From CAZSMC01 sp964607755 (GTDB taxonomy: Bacteria; Zhuqueibacterota; Zhuqueibacteria; Residuimicrobiales; Krinioviventaceae), in NCBI GenBank assembly GCA_964607755.1, contig CAZSMC010000002.1, positions 1-64,000 on the forward strand: 64,000 bases of DNA, read 5' to 3'. Made by a program: the position numbers and the translations under genes. Positions 1 to 8,774 of this stretch are shown here, piece after piece. The notes under the pieces are model-generated. The model was given only the letters and a program-made list of their open reading frames with translations. It was not told the origin of the DNA and did not search any database. Each line of letters opens with the position of its first letter. The stretch's first letter is position 1.

Positions 1-96
1 TGGATTGGGATCATATCTTGACACAATAATAACAGGGCGTGTTTTCGTTGCTAAGCCAAGATCTGCAAGCCAAACTTCACCTGGTTTCGGATTCAT
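1..96 (-). CDS. mazF: MazF/PemK-family toxin, N-terminal 32 residues (runs off window)
   Basis: The minus strand reads an ATG at 96-94 followed by 31 further codons to the window edge. The peptide contains PGEVWLADLG, then KTRPVIIVS, which is the first strand pair of the MazF/PemK fold: the GEVW/GDIW opening followed by the R-P-V-hydrophobic-V motif. Members are usually endoribonucleases held inactive by an antitoxin encoded just upstream. The start codon lies inside the last codons of the upstream gene (20-bp overlap), the translationally coupled layout normal for toxin-antitoxin operons. Only about a quarter of the protein is present, so catalytic residues further on cannot be checked. The family call is fairly secure; RNase specificity and activity are unknown. 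Confidence 0.8.
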   Translation of the reverse strand, partial: MNPKPGEVWLADLGLATKTRPVIIVSRYDPNP

Positions 97-262
97 CAAT
101 CATATCCAATACGTGTTGTTCAACCTTTCTCGAACGCATCACGTCCAGTGCATTCTGGTCTGCCAATTCAATAATTTCTCTCACATGTTGCCTTACTTGT
201 TCAGCAACTTCAGGCTTCCAGTGACGTAACCGTGTATCCAATTTTTTTGCTAAAACATCCAT
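77..262 (-). CDS. Putative antitoxin of the MazF-type toxin
   Basis: This encodes a 61-residue charged, probably mostly helical protein starting MDVLAKKLDTRLRHW. It has no signal peptide or membrane segment. No antitoxin DNA-binding family (AbrB, RHH, Phd) is recognisable by eye. The assignment rests on size, charge and position: it directly precedes and overlaps by 20 bp a MazF/PemK-like toxin start, and a palindrome lies in its promoter region. The helical sequence would suit a toxin-wrapping antitoxin. The antitoxin role is inferred from context; the gene itself is well supported by the coupled overlap. Confidence 0.65.
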   Translation of the reverse strand: MDVLAKKLDTRLRHWKPEVAEQVRQHVREIIELADQNALDVMRSRKVEQHVLDMIDESETR

Positions 263-280
263 TGAAACACCTTAATTTTA

Positions 281-309
281 AATAATGAAATGAATATCAT
301 TCTTGTCAA
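281..309 (-). promoter_or_regulatory. Possible promoter with operator-like palindrome of the toxin-antitoxin pair
   Basis: On the minus strand a perfect TTGACA (-35) lies at 309-304. A weak -10-like hexamer, CATTAT (287-282), follows at a 16-bp spacing. Between them is an inverted repeat with arms AATGA/TCATT around a 3-bp centre (289-301). A palindrome between the promoter boxes is where autoregulated toxin-antitoxin operons are commonly repressed. The -10 is poor, so this is a tentative call. Confidence 0.4.
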
Positions 310-380
310 AAATACAACTCTTAACTTTTTCACAAGACATTTTTAGAAAAGCGAAAAAACCTTCTCAACTCTGCCAATAA

Positions 381-1334
381 AATATCTATACAAAAAACTA
401 CCAAAATCCGCGCGGTGTCCGCAACGAACCCTGGGAATATACCTACGAACAGATTCCGGATGGCATTTATAACATTTACGCCAAATTGACCACAAATGAC
501 AGGGAAAACGTCATGTCCGATACGATTCAGGTTTTTGTGGGACCGGTGGACGATGGCGAGAAACTCAAAAACGGCGAGTTTGCCTGCGGGATCGCACCGT
601 GGAACCTGGCGCTCAGTGGCGACGCTGATGCTACGTTAAACATTGAACCGGACGGCTGGCTCTCGGGGGAACCGTCCATGGCGTACATCGACATTATCAA
701 TCCCGGTTCGCAAAACTGGCATGTGATGTTGACGCAGCCGTGTCCCCTGGATTCGGGTCACACATATCAAGTCTATTTTATGGCTGAAGTGGAGGACTCG
801 AAAACCATTGGCGTGGATTTCCAGAGCACCACCGGTGATTACACGGTGCATTATTGGGAAAGCGTTGAGCTGGAGTTTAACACTTATGAATACGGCCCTA
901 TCGAGTGGTTTTGTCCGGTGAATGACCCTTCCACGGAATTCAAACTGGCCATTTCAGAAGATAAAGAGTATGTCTATTTTGATGCCATTAAAGTGATTGA
1001 CAAAGACTGGGTGAAAAACACGACTCATGTTGAGGAAGGTTCTCATAGCCCTGCCAGCGATTACACGCTTTTGCAAAATTATCCCAATCCGTTTAATCCG
1101 GGCACAATGATTCAGTTCGACGTGCCGCAAGCCACCCATGTAAAGCTGGCGATTTATGATGTGCAGGGTCGATGGATCAATACCTTGGTCGATGGTGTGA
1201 CGTCCGCAGGCGCGCATACAGTGTCCTGGCAGGGCAGGGATGCCCAAGGACGGTTCGTAGCCAGTGGTTTGTATTTTTGCCGGTTACAAAGTGAGGATTT
1301 CAGTACTATGAAGAGGATGGTGTTGATTCGCTAG
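381..1334 (+). pseudogene. 5'-truncated T9SS-sorted carbohydrate-binding-type protein
   Basis: The frame is open from 381 (after a stop at 378) and ends at 1334. It aligns by eye with the intact secreted protein on the minus strand at 3768-4865. Both share an Ig-like segment ending PDGIY.I.AK, a CBM4/9-like jelly-roll segment (NGEF...PW), a YGPIE motif, and the tail QNYPNPFNP with a FlgD-like sorting domain ending in LIR. Similarity begins near position 411-423. Everything before it, including the signal peptide and the first half of the Ig domain, is missing, and no good start or ribosome site precedes the homologous part. A TTG at 486 is the only nearby start-type codon and would begin inside a domain. 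The most likely reading is a remnant of a duplicated gene whose 5' end was deleted. Confidence 0.75.
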
Positions 1335-1371
1335 TATGTAACAATGATTACTTGGTTTTTGTAGATTTTTT

Positions 1372-1545
1372 TTACCTTTTAACTATTTCATCTACAGTTT
1401 TGCGTATTTGCTTAGTCAAAAAATTTCTATCTTTTTCATTGAAATAATCTTCAGTACTATTCCGGCGAAGTTGATCAATGAGGTAATTTTCATTTTGTCT
1501 ATGAGTGACTCTTGTTCTATTTTTTGGGGGTATCTTCGTTTTCAT
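1372..1545 (-). CDS. Small basic protein downstream of the proteasome-like gene
   Basis: This 57-residue protein starts MKTKIPPKNRTRV and is rich in Arg, Lys and Asn, with a helical C-terminus (TKQIRKTVDEIVKR). The start is set by a perfect AGGAGG at 1556-1551, 5 bp before the ATG at 1545. It overlaps the end of the proteasome-like gene by 29 bp, so the two are translationally coupled. No family is recognised. Given the coupling, it may be a partner, inhibitor or substrate-presenting subunit of the Ntn hydrolase, but nothing in the sequence shows which. Confidence 0.65.
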   Translation of the reverse strand: MKTKIPPKNRTRVTHRQNENYLIDQLRRNSTEDYFNEKDRNFLTKQIRKTVDEIVKR

Positions 1546-2854
1546 TATTTCCTCCTTTTCGAAAATAATTAGCAAAAAATTGGTAGTTGAGGTCCTTGTT
1601 AAAATAGTGCTTCCGTTTTATCCAGATAAATCCATCGCCTTTGCTAATCAAAGCAACATCAATTGGGCCTCCTACGGTTTCAGATGCTGAAGATATCCGT
1701 CTTTTCATTGATGTCAAATTAACTAAAGATTCGGCCATACTCGCTAGTTCTGTTTTCGGTAAAGAACTAACAACAGAAACAACAGGTCTAATAAAATGTT
1801 TCCAGCGCTCCTCTTTCATAGTTTCAAGAAGCCTATTAAAAACGGCATTACGTATATCATCCACTATTTTTGTTTTGTATTCCTCTGACCAATTCAATTG
1901 GGTAGTTTGAATCAGTGAATTAGACAATGCTTCCAATGCTGTCTCAATGGCACGATTGATTGTCACTTGATATGAGGGATCCACACCTTCCATAAAGGTG
2001 GTGACCATCTCCGATTGAGCAAATGGGATTATGGTTGCATCATTTTTTGTGTCAATAGTTGTTTCTTTCGATTTTCTACGAACAAGTCTTAAATGTCCAT
2101 CCACAAATCCAAAAAGCTCAAGTACATTAATGGAAGGAAAAAATTGTTTCGCCCCATACCCAGCTATCACCAGTCCAGTATACCCCATACCACCTATCGC
2201 TCGAGTTAATGCCATTTTACCGATTTCAGTTAATTTTCGTTTGATATCTGCGTCAATATTAATATCAGAATAAATGTCATCTCTTAAGCTTCGTATCTTC
2301 TTGAGATATTTCTTATGTACACCTTTTATACGTTCCTTAGACCATTTATTTCCTTTCTTATCCTGAAAAAAATCTATTTTTTTAATTGCATAGTAATTTG
2401 TTTGTACTATATCAGCTAACAATTTGTTTGGATCTTTTATTTTATTTTTTGATATTCCTGTCATAATATTAACAACTTCAGAAAAGTACATACGACGAAT
2501 ACTTTGCAGCACAGATTGGATCTCTTTTTCTGCGAATGCATCTTGCTCGTATTCTGGATATAGATTTGTATTTGACTCAAGGAATTCAATAAAACTATAA
2601 GTATAATCATTAATATGACTGAATTTAGTAGATCCTAATTGCTCCCTATAAGTTTTTATAACAGTTTCCCATGGTAAGCCTGCCATTTGTGCACTACTAT
2701 AAATCATTACCCCGACGGGTTCATATTTGGACAATGTGAATAATTTATTAGCAGAAGGAAAAACTTTGATTCCACCTTCTATTTCAAAAGAGACGGCACT
2801 GTCTGCAGCAAGGGCAATTCCATTTTTATTCATTACTGCTATTTCTGCAGTCAT
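1517..2854 (-). CDS. Proteasome-like Ntn hydrolase, 445 aa
   Basis: The N-terminus MTAEIAVMNKNGIALAADSA matches proteasome beta subunits. Thr2 becomes Thr1 after Met removal, the GIALAADSA strand carries Asp at mature position 17, and SANKLF supplies a lysine (residue 37) for the Lys33 role. Two later core strands are visible: GLVIAGYG (227-234) followed by ELFGFVDGHL, and VGGPIDVALISKGDG near the C-terminus. Between the first and second parts sits an unusual helical insertion of about 150 residues (70-220). The protein is roughly twice as long as a normal beta subunit. It is neither HslV nor Anbu, which are about 175-250 residues. No signal peptide is seen, so it is cytoplasmic. The gene lies in DNA visibly more AT-rich than its neighbours, suggesting acquisition. 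The fold call is good; peptidase activity is inferred. Confidence 0.75.
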   Translation of the reverse strand: MTAEIAVMNKNGIALAADSAVSFEIEGGIKVFPSANKLFTLSKYEPVGVMIYSSAQMAGLPWETVIKTYREQLGSTKFSHINDYTYSFIEFLESNTNLYPEYEQDAFAEKEIQSVLQSIRRMYFSEVVNIMTGISKNKIKDPNKLLADIVQTNYYAIKKIDFFQDKKGNKWSKERIKGVHKKYLKKIRSLRDDIYSDINIDADIKRKLTEIGKMALTRAIGGMGYTGLVIAGYGAKQFFPSINVLELFGFVDGHLRLVRRKSKETTIDTKNDATIIPFAQSEMVTTFMEGVDPSYQVTINRAIETALEALSNSLIQTTQLNWSEEYKTKIVDDIRNAVFNRLLETMKEERWKHFIRPVVSVVSSLPKTELASMAESLVNLTSMKRRISSASETVGGPIDVALISKGDGFIWIKRKHYFNKDLNYQFFANYFRKGGNNENEDTPKK

Positions 2855-3105
2855 TATGGTGCTCCATATGAACTCAGATAATTCTATATATATACAACAA
2901 TTTTAAATAATAAATATAATTCATTTTGGGGAAAGTTTTTAAGATTGCTATAAAAATACAATTATGCAATTTTATTTCCAAGTAATTTTAACAAGTTTAA
3001 TCAAGAAAATGAAAGATAATCCAAACTGCTATCAATCATAAATTATTGAATACATATAAGATCTACTTTGCTTTCAGTAAAGTGGATTCCAAGGAACACC
3101 CCCTA

Positions 3106-3708
3106 CTACATATTTGCATTACGGGATTTTGACACAAAAGGCGACTCTTTCAACCAAAATCGCCACGGCCAGGAGGCACACTCGCCGGCGTAATCCACAC
3201 CGATGCGGGAGCCTGAGGCGACCTCAGCCTCAGATTCAGCGGATTCAATCCACAGTTCATCGCCGCAAAAATCCGCACCGTTCAAATTTTTATCAATAGA
3301 AAATGCTTTTGTCAGATTGCCTGGGCCGCGTGCCAAATTCCGCTCGGGCGCACGTTGTCCCCGATTTTGGCGCATCAACTCGATACCATGCAACGGTTCT
3401 ACTGCCCGGAACAGCACAGCACCGGCCTCGGCATCCGGGCAGGTGATGACGTTCAGGCAGTAATGCAATCCATAAATCAAATATACATAACTTTTTCCCG
3501 GGGGACCAAATAGGATGCCAGCTTTATGGGGGCTTTTTCGTGAGGCATGCGAGGCCAGATCATCCGGTCCGTTATAAGCTTCGGTTTCCACAATGCGCCC
3601 GGCGAGAACTTTATGCGATAAACGGCGCATGAGATTCATACCTATCAGCGCCCTCGCCACGACAGGAGCGGGTCGTGCAAAAAAAGATCTACTCAGCTTG
3701 GCTTTCAT
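3106..3708 (-). CDS. mpg: 3-methyladenine DNA glycosylase (AAG/MPG family)
   Basis: This 200-residue protein removes alkylated purines in base-excision repair. Visible family signatures are RSFFARPAPVVARALIG, the catalytic region VETEAYNGPDDLASHAS (with the catalytic Glu of ETEAY), MFG-type GILFGPPGKSYVYLIYG, and LARGPGNLTKAF. The ATG at 3708 was chosen because the family begins a few residues before the FF.R.....AR.L.G motif. The frame stays open upstream to 3846, but that would overlap the preceding gene and adds no family sequence. It follows a secreted-protein gene on the same strand by 59 bp, with a small hairpin (AAGGTG/CACCTT, about 3731-3752) between them, so it may be separately expressed. 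Length is normal for the family. Confidence 0.92.
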   Translation of the reverse strand: MKAKLSRSFFARPAPVVARALIGMNLMRRLSHKVLAGRIVETEAYNGPDDLASHASRKSPHKAGILFGPPGKSYVYLIYGLHYCLNVITCPDAEAGAVLFRAVEPLHGIELMRQNRGQRAPERNLARGPGNLTKAFSIDKNLNGADFCGDELWIESAESEAEVASGSRIGVDYAGECASWPWRFWLKESPFVSKSRNANM

Positions 3709-3767
3709 AAAGCAAAAATTCAGAATGACAATAAGGTGAGGCATACCCCACCTTACTGCTGCCCTCT

Positions 3768-4865
3768 TTAACGGATCAGATGCATTTTTCTCGTCAGCGA
3801 TCCGGATGCCGTCTTTAACCGGTAAAAATAAATTCCTGACGGACACATCGCTCCATTAGCCATTCGCCCGTCCCATTCAAAGTCATGGCGACCGGCTTGC
3901 TCGAACCTTGAAACAGAGCGAACCTGCTTGCCCAGGACATCATAAATGGACAGCTCGATATGACCAGCCTTTTCCAGAACATATTCAATCCGGGTTGAAG
4001 GATTGAACGGATTCGGATAGTTCTGCAAAAGGTGAAACGATGAAATACGCAGTGTCCCGGTTTCTTTGACGCCAGTCCAGCCGCTATCCATAACTTTGAC
4101 AGCGTCGAGATAAATAGTGATATCATTACCACCCAGGATGAATTTGAACATCAAATTATCATCGTTCATTGTGCTATGGAATTCAATAGGTCCGTATTCT
4201 TTCAAGTCATAGACTTGCATATCGTGAGTAAAAACAGGGGCGTAATCGCCGTAATTCTTTGAAACGTGCACCGCAATGTCCTTGGGCTCATCTGCCATGG
4301 CTGTAAAACGAATAGTGTAGATATGACCTTCCTGAATTTCAAATGGCTGCATCAGTTGAATCGACCAGAACTGATTGCCTTTTTCAATAATATCCACGAC
4401 CACACCTGATGAATCGTCAGTGAGCAGCAGGTCAGGAATGATCTGGATCGTCGATTCGCCGCCCTCGTAATTATCCAGGCGCCACGGTGACAGGCTGCAG
4501 TTAAATTCTCCGTTAATAATGATATTTCCCGGTTCCACATTGCCTACGAAAATAAAGATCGGTGCAGTTTGGGCTTCATTTGCGTCAGTGTCAATAACTT
4601 TGGCAAATATTTCGTAAATGCCATCCGGCGCATCTTCCCATACATATTCATACGGTTCTTGTCCCAGTGCTTTAATCCGGGTACCATTACTGTAAAACTC
4701 AACCCGCCGGATCGTGCCTTCAGTTACAGAAACCTCGGCAGATAATTTGATATTACTGCACGCCTCAAACTCGGCATTTTTAGCGGGACTGGTCAACTTA
4801 ATATCCAAGTTTTGGCCATTGACTGTCACGGCCATAATCAGTAAAAGTAGCAATTTTAGTTTCAT
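3768..4865 (-). CDS. Secreted Ig-like / carbohydrate-binding-type protein with T9SS tail
   Basis: This 365-residue protein begins with the signal peptide MKLKLLLLLIMAVTVNGQ; the start at 4865 follows a purine-rich AAGGA stretch. An Ig-like Big domain follows (about 28-110, with the motif VRRVEFYSNG-like), then a CBM4/9-type beta-sandwich (about 115-265, NGEFNCSLSPW...YGPIEF). The C-terminal sorting domain (about 280-365) starts QNYPNPFNPSTRIEY and ends MHLIR. The sorting domain is known to direct export and surface anchoring by the type IX system. A truncated paralogue lies at 381-1334. Sugar binding is plausible from the fold but the ligand is unknown. No catalytic domain is seen. Confidence 0.85.
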   Translation of the reverse strand: MKLKLLLLLIMAVTVNGQNLDIKLTSPAKNAEFEACSNIKLSAEVSVTEGTIRRVEFYSNGTRIKALGQEPYEYVWEDAPDGIYEIFAKVIDTDANEAQTAPIFIFVGNVEPGNIIINGEFNCSLSPWRLDNYEGGESTIQIIPDLLLTDDSSGVVVDIIEKGNQFWSIQLMQPFEIQEGHIYTIRFTAMADEPKDIAVHVSKNYGDYAPVFTHDMQVYDLKEYGPIEFHSTMNDDNLMFKFILGGNDITIYLDAVKVMDSGWTGVKETGTLRISSFHLLQNYPNPFNPSTRIEYVLEKAGHIELSIYDVLGKQVRSVSRFEQAGRHDFEWDGRMANGAMCPSGIYFYRLKTASGSLTRKMHLIR

Positions 4866-5012
4866 TTTGATTTTTCCTTTTTTATTTTTTGTATCATTTA
4901 CAATTATCTTCCTGTCTAATAATATGAGCCTCACGCAAAGTCGCCAAGACGCAAAGTTTTAATTTTTACGCTAATAATAACGATTTTTATTTCTTTAAAA
5001 AAGTAACAGCTT

Positions 5013-7181
5013 TTATTCTCTGACGATTTCATAATGCATGGCCCGGTTTTCCGACATCAGCGGCAATATCGTGCCACCACCTGTCGACTCGAGGTCCACA
5101 GTGCCCAGACGTTGCCCGCCTTCCGATAGTTTGTAGACCGTCATAGAATCGGAGGGCTTGTAACGAATTTTTCCTTCCACAGGCTGCATTAAAAACGGAA
5201 AGTGTCCGGTTTTCAAAACCTCGCTGAAATCCTCTGCCATCTTGACATCGGTGTAACGCGCATCCGCAGATGTGGAAATGAGAATGCGATCGGATTCCGA
5301 CAGATCGGCATCCGTAAGTGAAGAGACAATAACTACTGCAAATTCGGTTTGCATCTCAAAAGTAAAATCCTGCGTCTCGATTTTTTTGTCGCCAATAAAG
5401 CCAATTGCGCCCTGGGTGCGTTCCGAATTGAGTCTCACCACACCTGCTTTAGTATCCCAATAAAGCTGACCAGTGGTGGAATTAAACTCGCCGTCAGCTT
5501 GCACAGCCGATTGCAGCAGCTCAACATTGTTGCACTCGGGCACAGGCTGTTGATCAAGAAACGCCAAACCATACTTGCCGACCAGCGCCGCACTCGGATG
5601 ACGATCAGGATGGCGATCCGGGTCCATGGTTTTGGCTTTTGGAACAACATCGAAATAGCCTTGCTCCGTTTCTTTAAAATCCTGACGATGAAACATGAGT
5701 GCACAAATCGGAATCAGGTTCATTTGTGTGGGATCGAACATGCCTTCAAAGGAATTGATCGTGTCCGGTTCCGCCTCGCGCGCACCCCAATAGGCGTAAT
5801 GCATTGGATGCCAGCCCTGCAGACTCGAATACGCCGCAATAATGGGCGTACCTTCGGCCCGGTACGGATTGGGCAGCGGATTGTGCCACTCGGACAGGGT
5901 GAACGGCTTGCCAAAAATCCGGCGCTGGGCATTGGTGCCGATGTTTCCGCCCTGAGGATCTTTGACCATCGGCTCGGCCTGTACGCCTTGACCAGCAATA
6001 TAATTGTACTCGCCTCTGGGATGCGTCCAGTAACTATGCCGGTCGATGTAATCCAGCTTTGCGTTGACGTGCAAATCTGCCACATCGCTTGTCCAATGAT
6101 TGCTGCCGGCAATGGGGATTTTCAATCCGATTTTTCGCAGAAAATCATGCATTTGCTGGTAATAATCATCCTGCAGATGGTAGAGAAATTTATGCGTGTC
6201 CAATTGCCGCTGTTTGCTCACCGGCCACTCGTCTTCACTCACGTAAACGGAGGGTAATTTGAGCTCTCCTTCAGAAATACTTTCATCTTCAAACAAAGCG
6301 ACCTTATCTTTTTGTGTCCAGGCCTGTTTCACGGACTCGGCGTCACCGTATTTTTCTATCAGCCAGTCGCGAAACATACGGCCAATCATATTGCGGTAAT
6401 ACTCGGATTCGATGGCAAACGATCCTTCTTGTTGCAGCCAGAAAAGCGAATTTTCATTAATGATCTCTGTCAGTGCCAGCGCCGGCTCATCAATCAATGC
6501 TGTGCCGGTGTACGGATTGACGTGCGTAAGCAGCGCTTTCAGATATTCCTGCTGCAATTCGATGAGATACGGATCGAACATACCCTCGACTTTGAATCCC
6601 TGGCCCACGTCTTGGAAAGCTGCCTCATCACCGGGAAAGTCATCGCCGGGCCGGACAAATCGCGATGAAATGTGACTCAGAAAAATATAGATCCCGCGAT
6701 TCTTGAAGCATTTAACCATGTAATCGAATTTATCCAGCATCTCTTTATCGAGTTTTCGGGTGGTATGCGGTTTTTGTCCGCCGAAAAAGCTGCGTTTAAC
6801 CACCTTGTCCGTCCACGGCGCCACCACATCCAGATGGTGCATGCGAATGACATTGGCACCGGAGCGCGCGATGATATCGGCCATACGTTCGGCATTGTCT
6901 TTTTCCGGGAAATTGGCTTCACCAAAAATATTGCCGCCCCAAAACCGGGCGCGGGTGCCGTCCTCGAACACAAAATGCTCGCCGTCAACAGACAAAAATC
7001 CGTGTTCCCCGGCCGGCGTCTCAAGCAACCACGACATATCCAGCGCCGTGCCACGCATTTCTTCGTAACTCGACAACTCGAACGGAATCCAGTCCGACGT
7101 GTCCAGCGTTACGCCAGCCGGCAACTGGGCAAAAAGAGAAATCGGGATTAGGCAACATATCACAACCCAAAAGTTTTTCAT
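5013..7181 (-). CDS. Secreted clan GH-A (GH5-like) glycoside hydrolase
   Basis: This 722-residue protein has a signal peptide (MKNFWVVICCLIPISLFA). Residues about 25-560 form a TIM-barrel glycosidase: FWGGNIFG, ANVIRMHHLD, then the acid/base motif IINENS (Glu243 following Asn242) and the nucleophile-type strand FTLSEWHNP (Glu431). These Asn-Glu and late Glu positions are the clan GH-A signature. The rest is beta-rich and lacks a YPNPFNP sorting tail, unlike the neighbouring exported proteins, so it may be periplasmic or released by Sec alone. The substrate cannot be read from sequence. The first 13 codons and the upstream region are duplicated at 10536-10645. It is transcribed away from trkA with about 180 bp between them. 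Confidence 0.8.
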   Translation of the reverse strand: MKNFWVVICCLIPISLFAQLPAGVTLDTSDWIPFELSSYEEMRGTALDMSWLLETPAGEHGFLSVDGEHFVFEDGTRARFWGGNIFGEANFPEKDNAERMADIIARSGANVIRMHHLDVVAPWTDKVVKRSFFGGQKPHTTRKLDKEMLDKFDYMVKCFKNRGIYIFLSHISSRFVRPGDDFPGDEAAFQDVGQGFKVEGMFDPYLIELQQEYLKALLTHVNPYTGTALIDEPALALTEIINENSLFWLQQEGSFAIESEYYRNMIGRMFRDWLIEKYGDAESVKQAWTQKDKVALFEDESISEGELKLPSVYVSEDEWPVSKQRQLDTHKFLYHLQDDYYQQMHDFLRKIGLKIPIAGSNHWTSDVADLHVNAKLDYIDRHSYWTHPRGEYNYIAGQGVQAEPMVKDPQGGNIGTNAQRRIFGKPFTLSEWHNPLPNPYRAEGTPIIAAYSSLQGWHPMHYAYWGAREAEPDTINSFEGMFDPTQMNLIPICALMFHRQDFKETEQGYFDVVPKAKTMDPDRHPDRHPSAALVGKYGLAFLDQQPVPECNNVELLQSAVQADGEFNSTTGQLYWDTKAGVVRLNSERTQGAIGFIGDKKIETQDFTFEMQTEFAVVIVSSLTDADLSESDRILISTSADARYTDVKMAEDFSEVLKTGHFPFLMQPVEGKIRYKPSDSMTVYKLSEGGQRLGTVDLESTGGGTILPLMSENRAMHYEIVRE

Positions 7182-7255
7182 GGCGGTGTCCTTTCAGTGG
7201 GATTGAGGATTTTTTGAATGGTGTTAAAATATGTATCATTTTTGTAAAAGTCAAT
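7147..7255 (-). repeat. Leader repeat, copy 1 (glycosidase start and promoter region)
   Basis: The segment contains the start codon, the first codons and the upstream region of the glycosidase. Its first 51 bp (7147-7197) are identical to 10536-10586, and the following ~58 bp remain clearly similar (for example TTTTTGTAAAAGTCAATTG in both). Confidence 0.85.
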
Positions 7256-7365
7256 TGGAGGGTTGCGGGGAGAATATCTTGATGTCTCCCCGGAATAGTC
7301 CTTGATTACAACGGTCAGGAACATTATATTCACATTTTGTATTTAGAAAAAAGGGAATGATAGAA

Positions 7366-8772
7366 ATGAAAGCAGTCATTGTCGGCGGCGGGGTCGTAGG
7401 ATTCCAGATAGCCAAAAAACTCGTTGAAAGTGATGCCAATGTGGTGCTGATCGAAAAAGACCCGGTACGCGCGGAATATCTGTCGAATCGCCTGGACTGC
7501 CTGGTGATCAATGAGGCGGGCAATAATATCAGAGTTCTACGTCAGGCCGGAATCGGGGACGCCGATTATTTTATCAGCATGACCAATGACGATTCCGTCA
7601 ATTTAATCTGCTGCGAGCTGGCGGATGAGGGGCCTTACAAGATCGCCCGGGTGAAAAATCTCGATTATGCCAGCACCGAGAGACTGAAGCAAAATCTCGG
7701 ATCCATAGATCTGGTGGTCAATCCCCAGGCTGAAGCCTCGGAAAAGATCATTCATGCGGTGGAGCATGGCGCTTACAGCGATGTGTTCAGCTTTATCAGC
7801 GGCAAATTGCGAATGCGCAATCTGCTGGTAGCCACAGATTCGCCTTTCATCAACCGCAGTATCAGCAATATCAAGAACTCCCTTCCCTATGATTTTCTCA
7901 TTGCCGGCATTGTGCGTCATGACCGCTTTATTGTACCCGTCGGAGATACCAAAGTGCGCCATGAGGATAATCTTTATATCCTGGCGTCCTCCAGCGATAT
8001 TGAAAGAATATTCGATGATATTGGAGTGGTCAAGACCGGCATTCGTGATATCCTCATCGTCGGCGGCGGCAAGATCGGCCGACAGATCGCCGGGCATTTT
8101 ATCGATGCCGAATCTCCGGCAGCCTCGGTGCTCAACCGAATGGTCAAACCCAAGGGCGATACGAACAAAAAACGCGATGTGCGCACGATCAAGATTATTG
8201 AACGCGATTACGAAAAGTGCAAGTCGCTGGTAAGGGATTTCCCGTCCTCGATGATCATCAACGCGGATATATCAGACGAGTCCCTGTTCAAAGAAGAAAA
8301 CCTCGGCCGTTATGATCTGATCATCACTGCCACAGACCGGCACGAACTTAACGTGCTGTCGGCGCTTTACGCTAAAAAAATGGGCGTCAAACGCGCCATC
8401 AGCGTTGCCAACAACCTGAATTACATAAATATTGCAATCCGCCTGGGCATCGATGTGGTGGTCAGTCCCAAAAACAGTATTATTGATCCTATTTTCAAAC
8501 ATATTCAGACCGGAGTGTTCAAGAGCGTGCACAGCATTGCGGACACTGAAGTCGATCTGATTGAAATTACCGTGTCAGACAAAAGCCGCATCAACGGCAA
8601 ACGTGTGCGCGATATCCATCTGCCTTCCCGGGCTCTGATTCTGGCGATCACCCGCGACGGAAATAACACCATCCCTGACGGCGAATTCCGTCTTCAATCC
8701 GGGGATGACCTTATTGTCATGACAAAGGAAGAATCTGTGGCGCGGTTGAACAAACTGTTTGCGGAGAAATAA
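7366..8772 (+). CDS. trkA: Trk potassium uptake regulatory protein TrkA
   Basis: This 468-residue cytoplasmic protein gates the TrkH channel through NAD(H) binding. It is a tandem duplication of RCK units. The first Rossmann fold starts MKAVIVGGGVVGFQIAKKL with the acidic end of strand 2 at VVLIEKD. A first TrkA-C domain follows (about 140-220), then a second Rossmann fold (ILIVGGGKIGRQIAGHF, about 228) and a second TrkA-C domain (about 385-468). The length matches full-size TrkA. The ATG at 7366 is preferred over 7357 because the AGGGA ribosome site (7352-7356) directly abuts the earlier ATG. It is followed after 2 bp by trkH, so the two form an operon. Confidence 0.95.
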   Translation: MKAVIVGGGVVGFQIAKKLVESDANVVLIEKDPVRAEYLSNRLDCLVINEAGNNIRVLRQAGIGDADYFISMTNDDSVNLICCELADEGPYKIARVKNLDYASTERLKQNLGSIDLVVNPQAEASEKIIHAVEHGAYSDVFSFISGKLRMRNLLVATDSPFINRSISNIKNSLPYDFLIAGIVRHDRFIVPVGDTKVRHEDNLYILASSSDIERIFDDIGVVKTGIRDILIVGGGKIGRQIAGHFIDAESPAASVLNRMVKPKGDTNKKRDVRTIKIIERDYEKCKSLVRDFPSSMIINADISDESLFKEENLGRYDLIITATDRHELNVLSALYAKKMGVKRAISVANNLNYINIAIRLGIDVVVSPKNSIIDPIFKHIQTGVFKSVHSIADTEVDLIEITVSDKSRINGKRVRDIHLPSRALILAITRDGNNTIPDGEFRLQSGDDLIVMTKEESVARLNKLFAEK

Positions 8773-8774
8773 AC

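Noticed and set aside
1517..2854. HslV or Anbu protease
   Set aside because: The protein is about twice as long, with a large helical insertion and no HslU gene nearby.
3709..3846. Longer start for the DNA glycosylase
   Set aside because: The extra 46 residues overlap the end of the upstream gene in another frame and precede the conserved family start.
5349..6257. 302-codon frame opposite the glycosidase
   Set aside because: It lies antisense inside a well-supported gene with catalytic motifs and has no recognisable domain.
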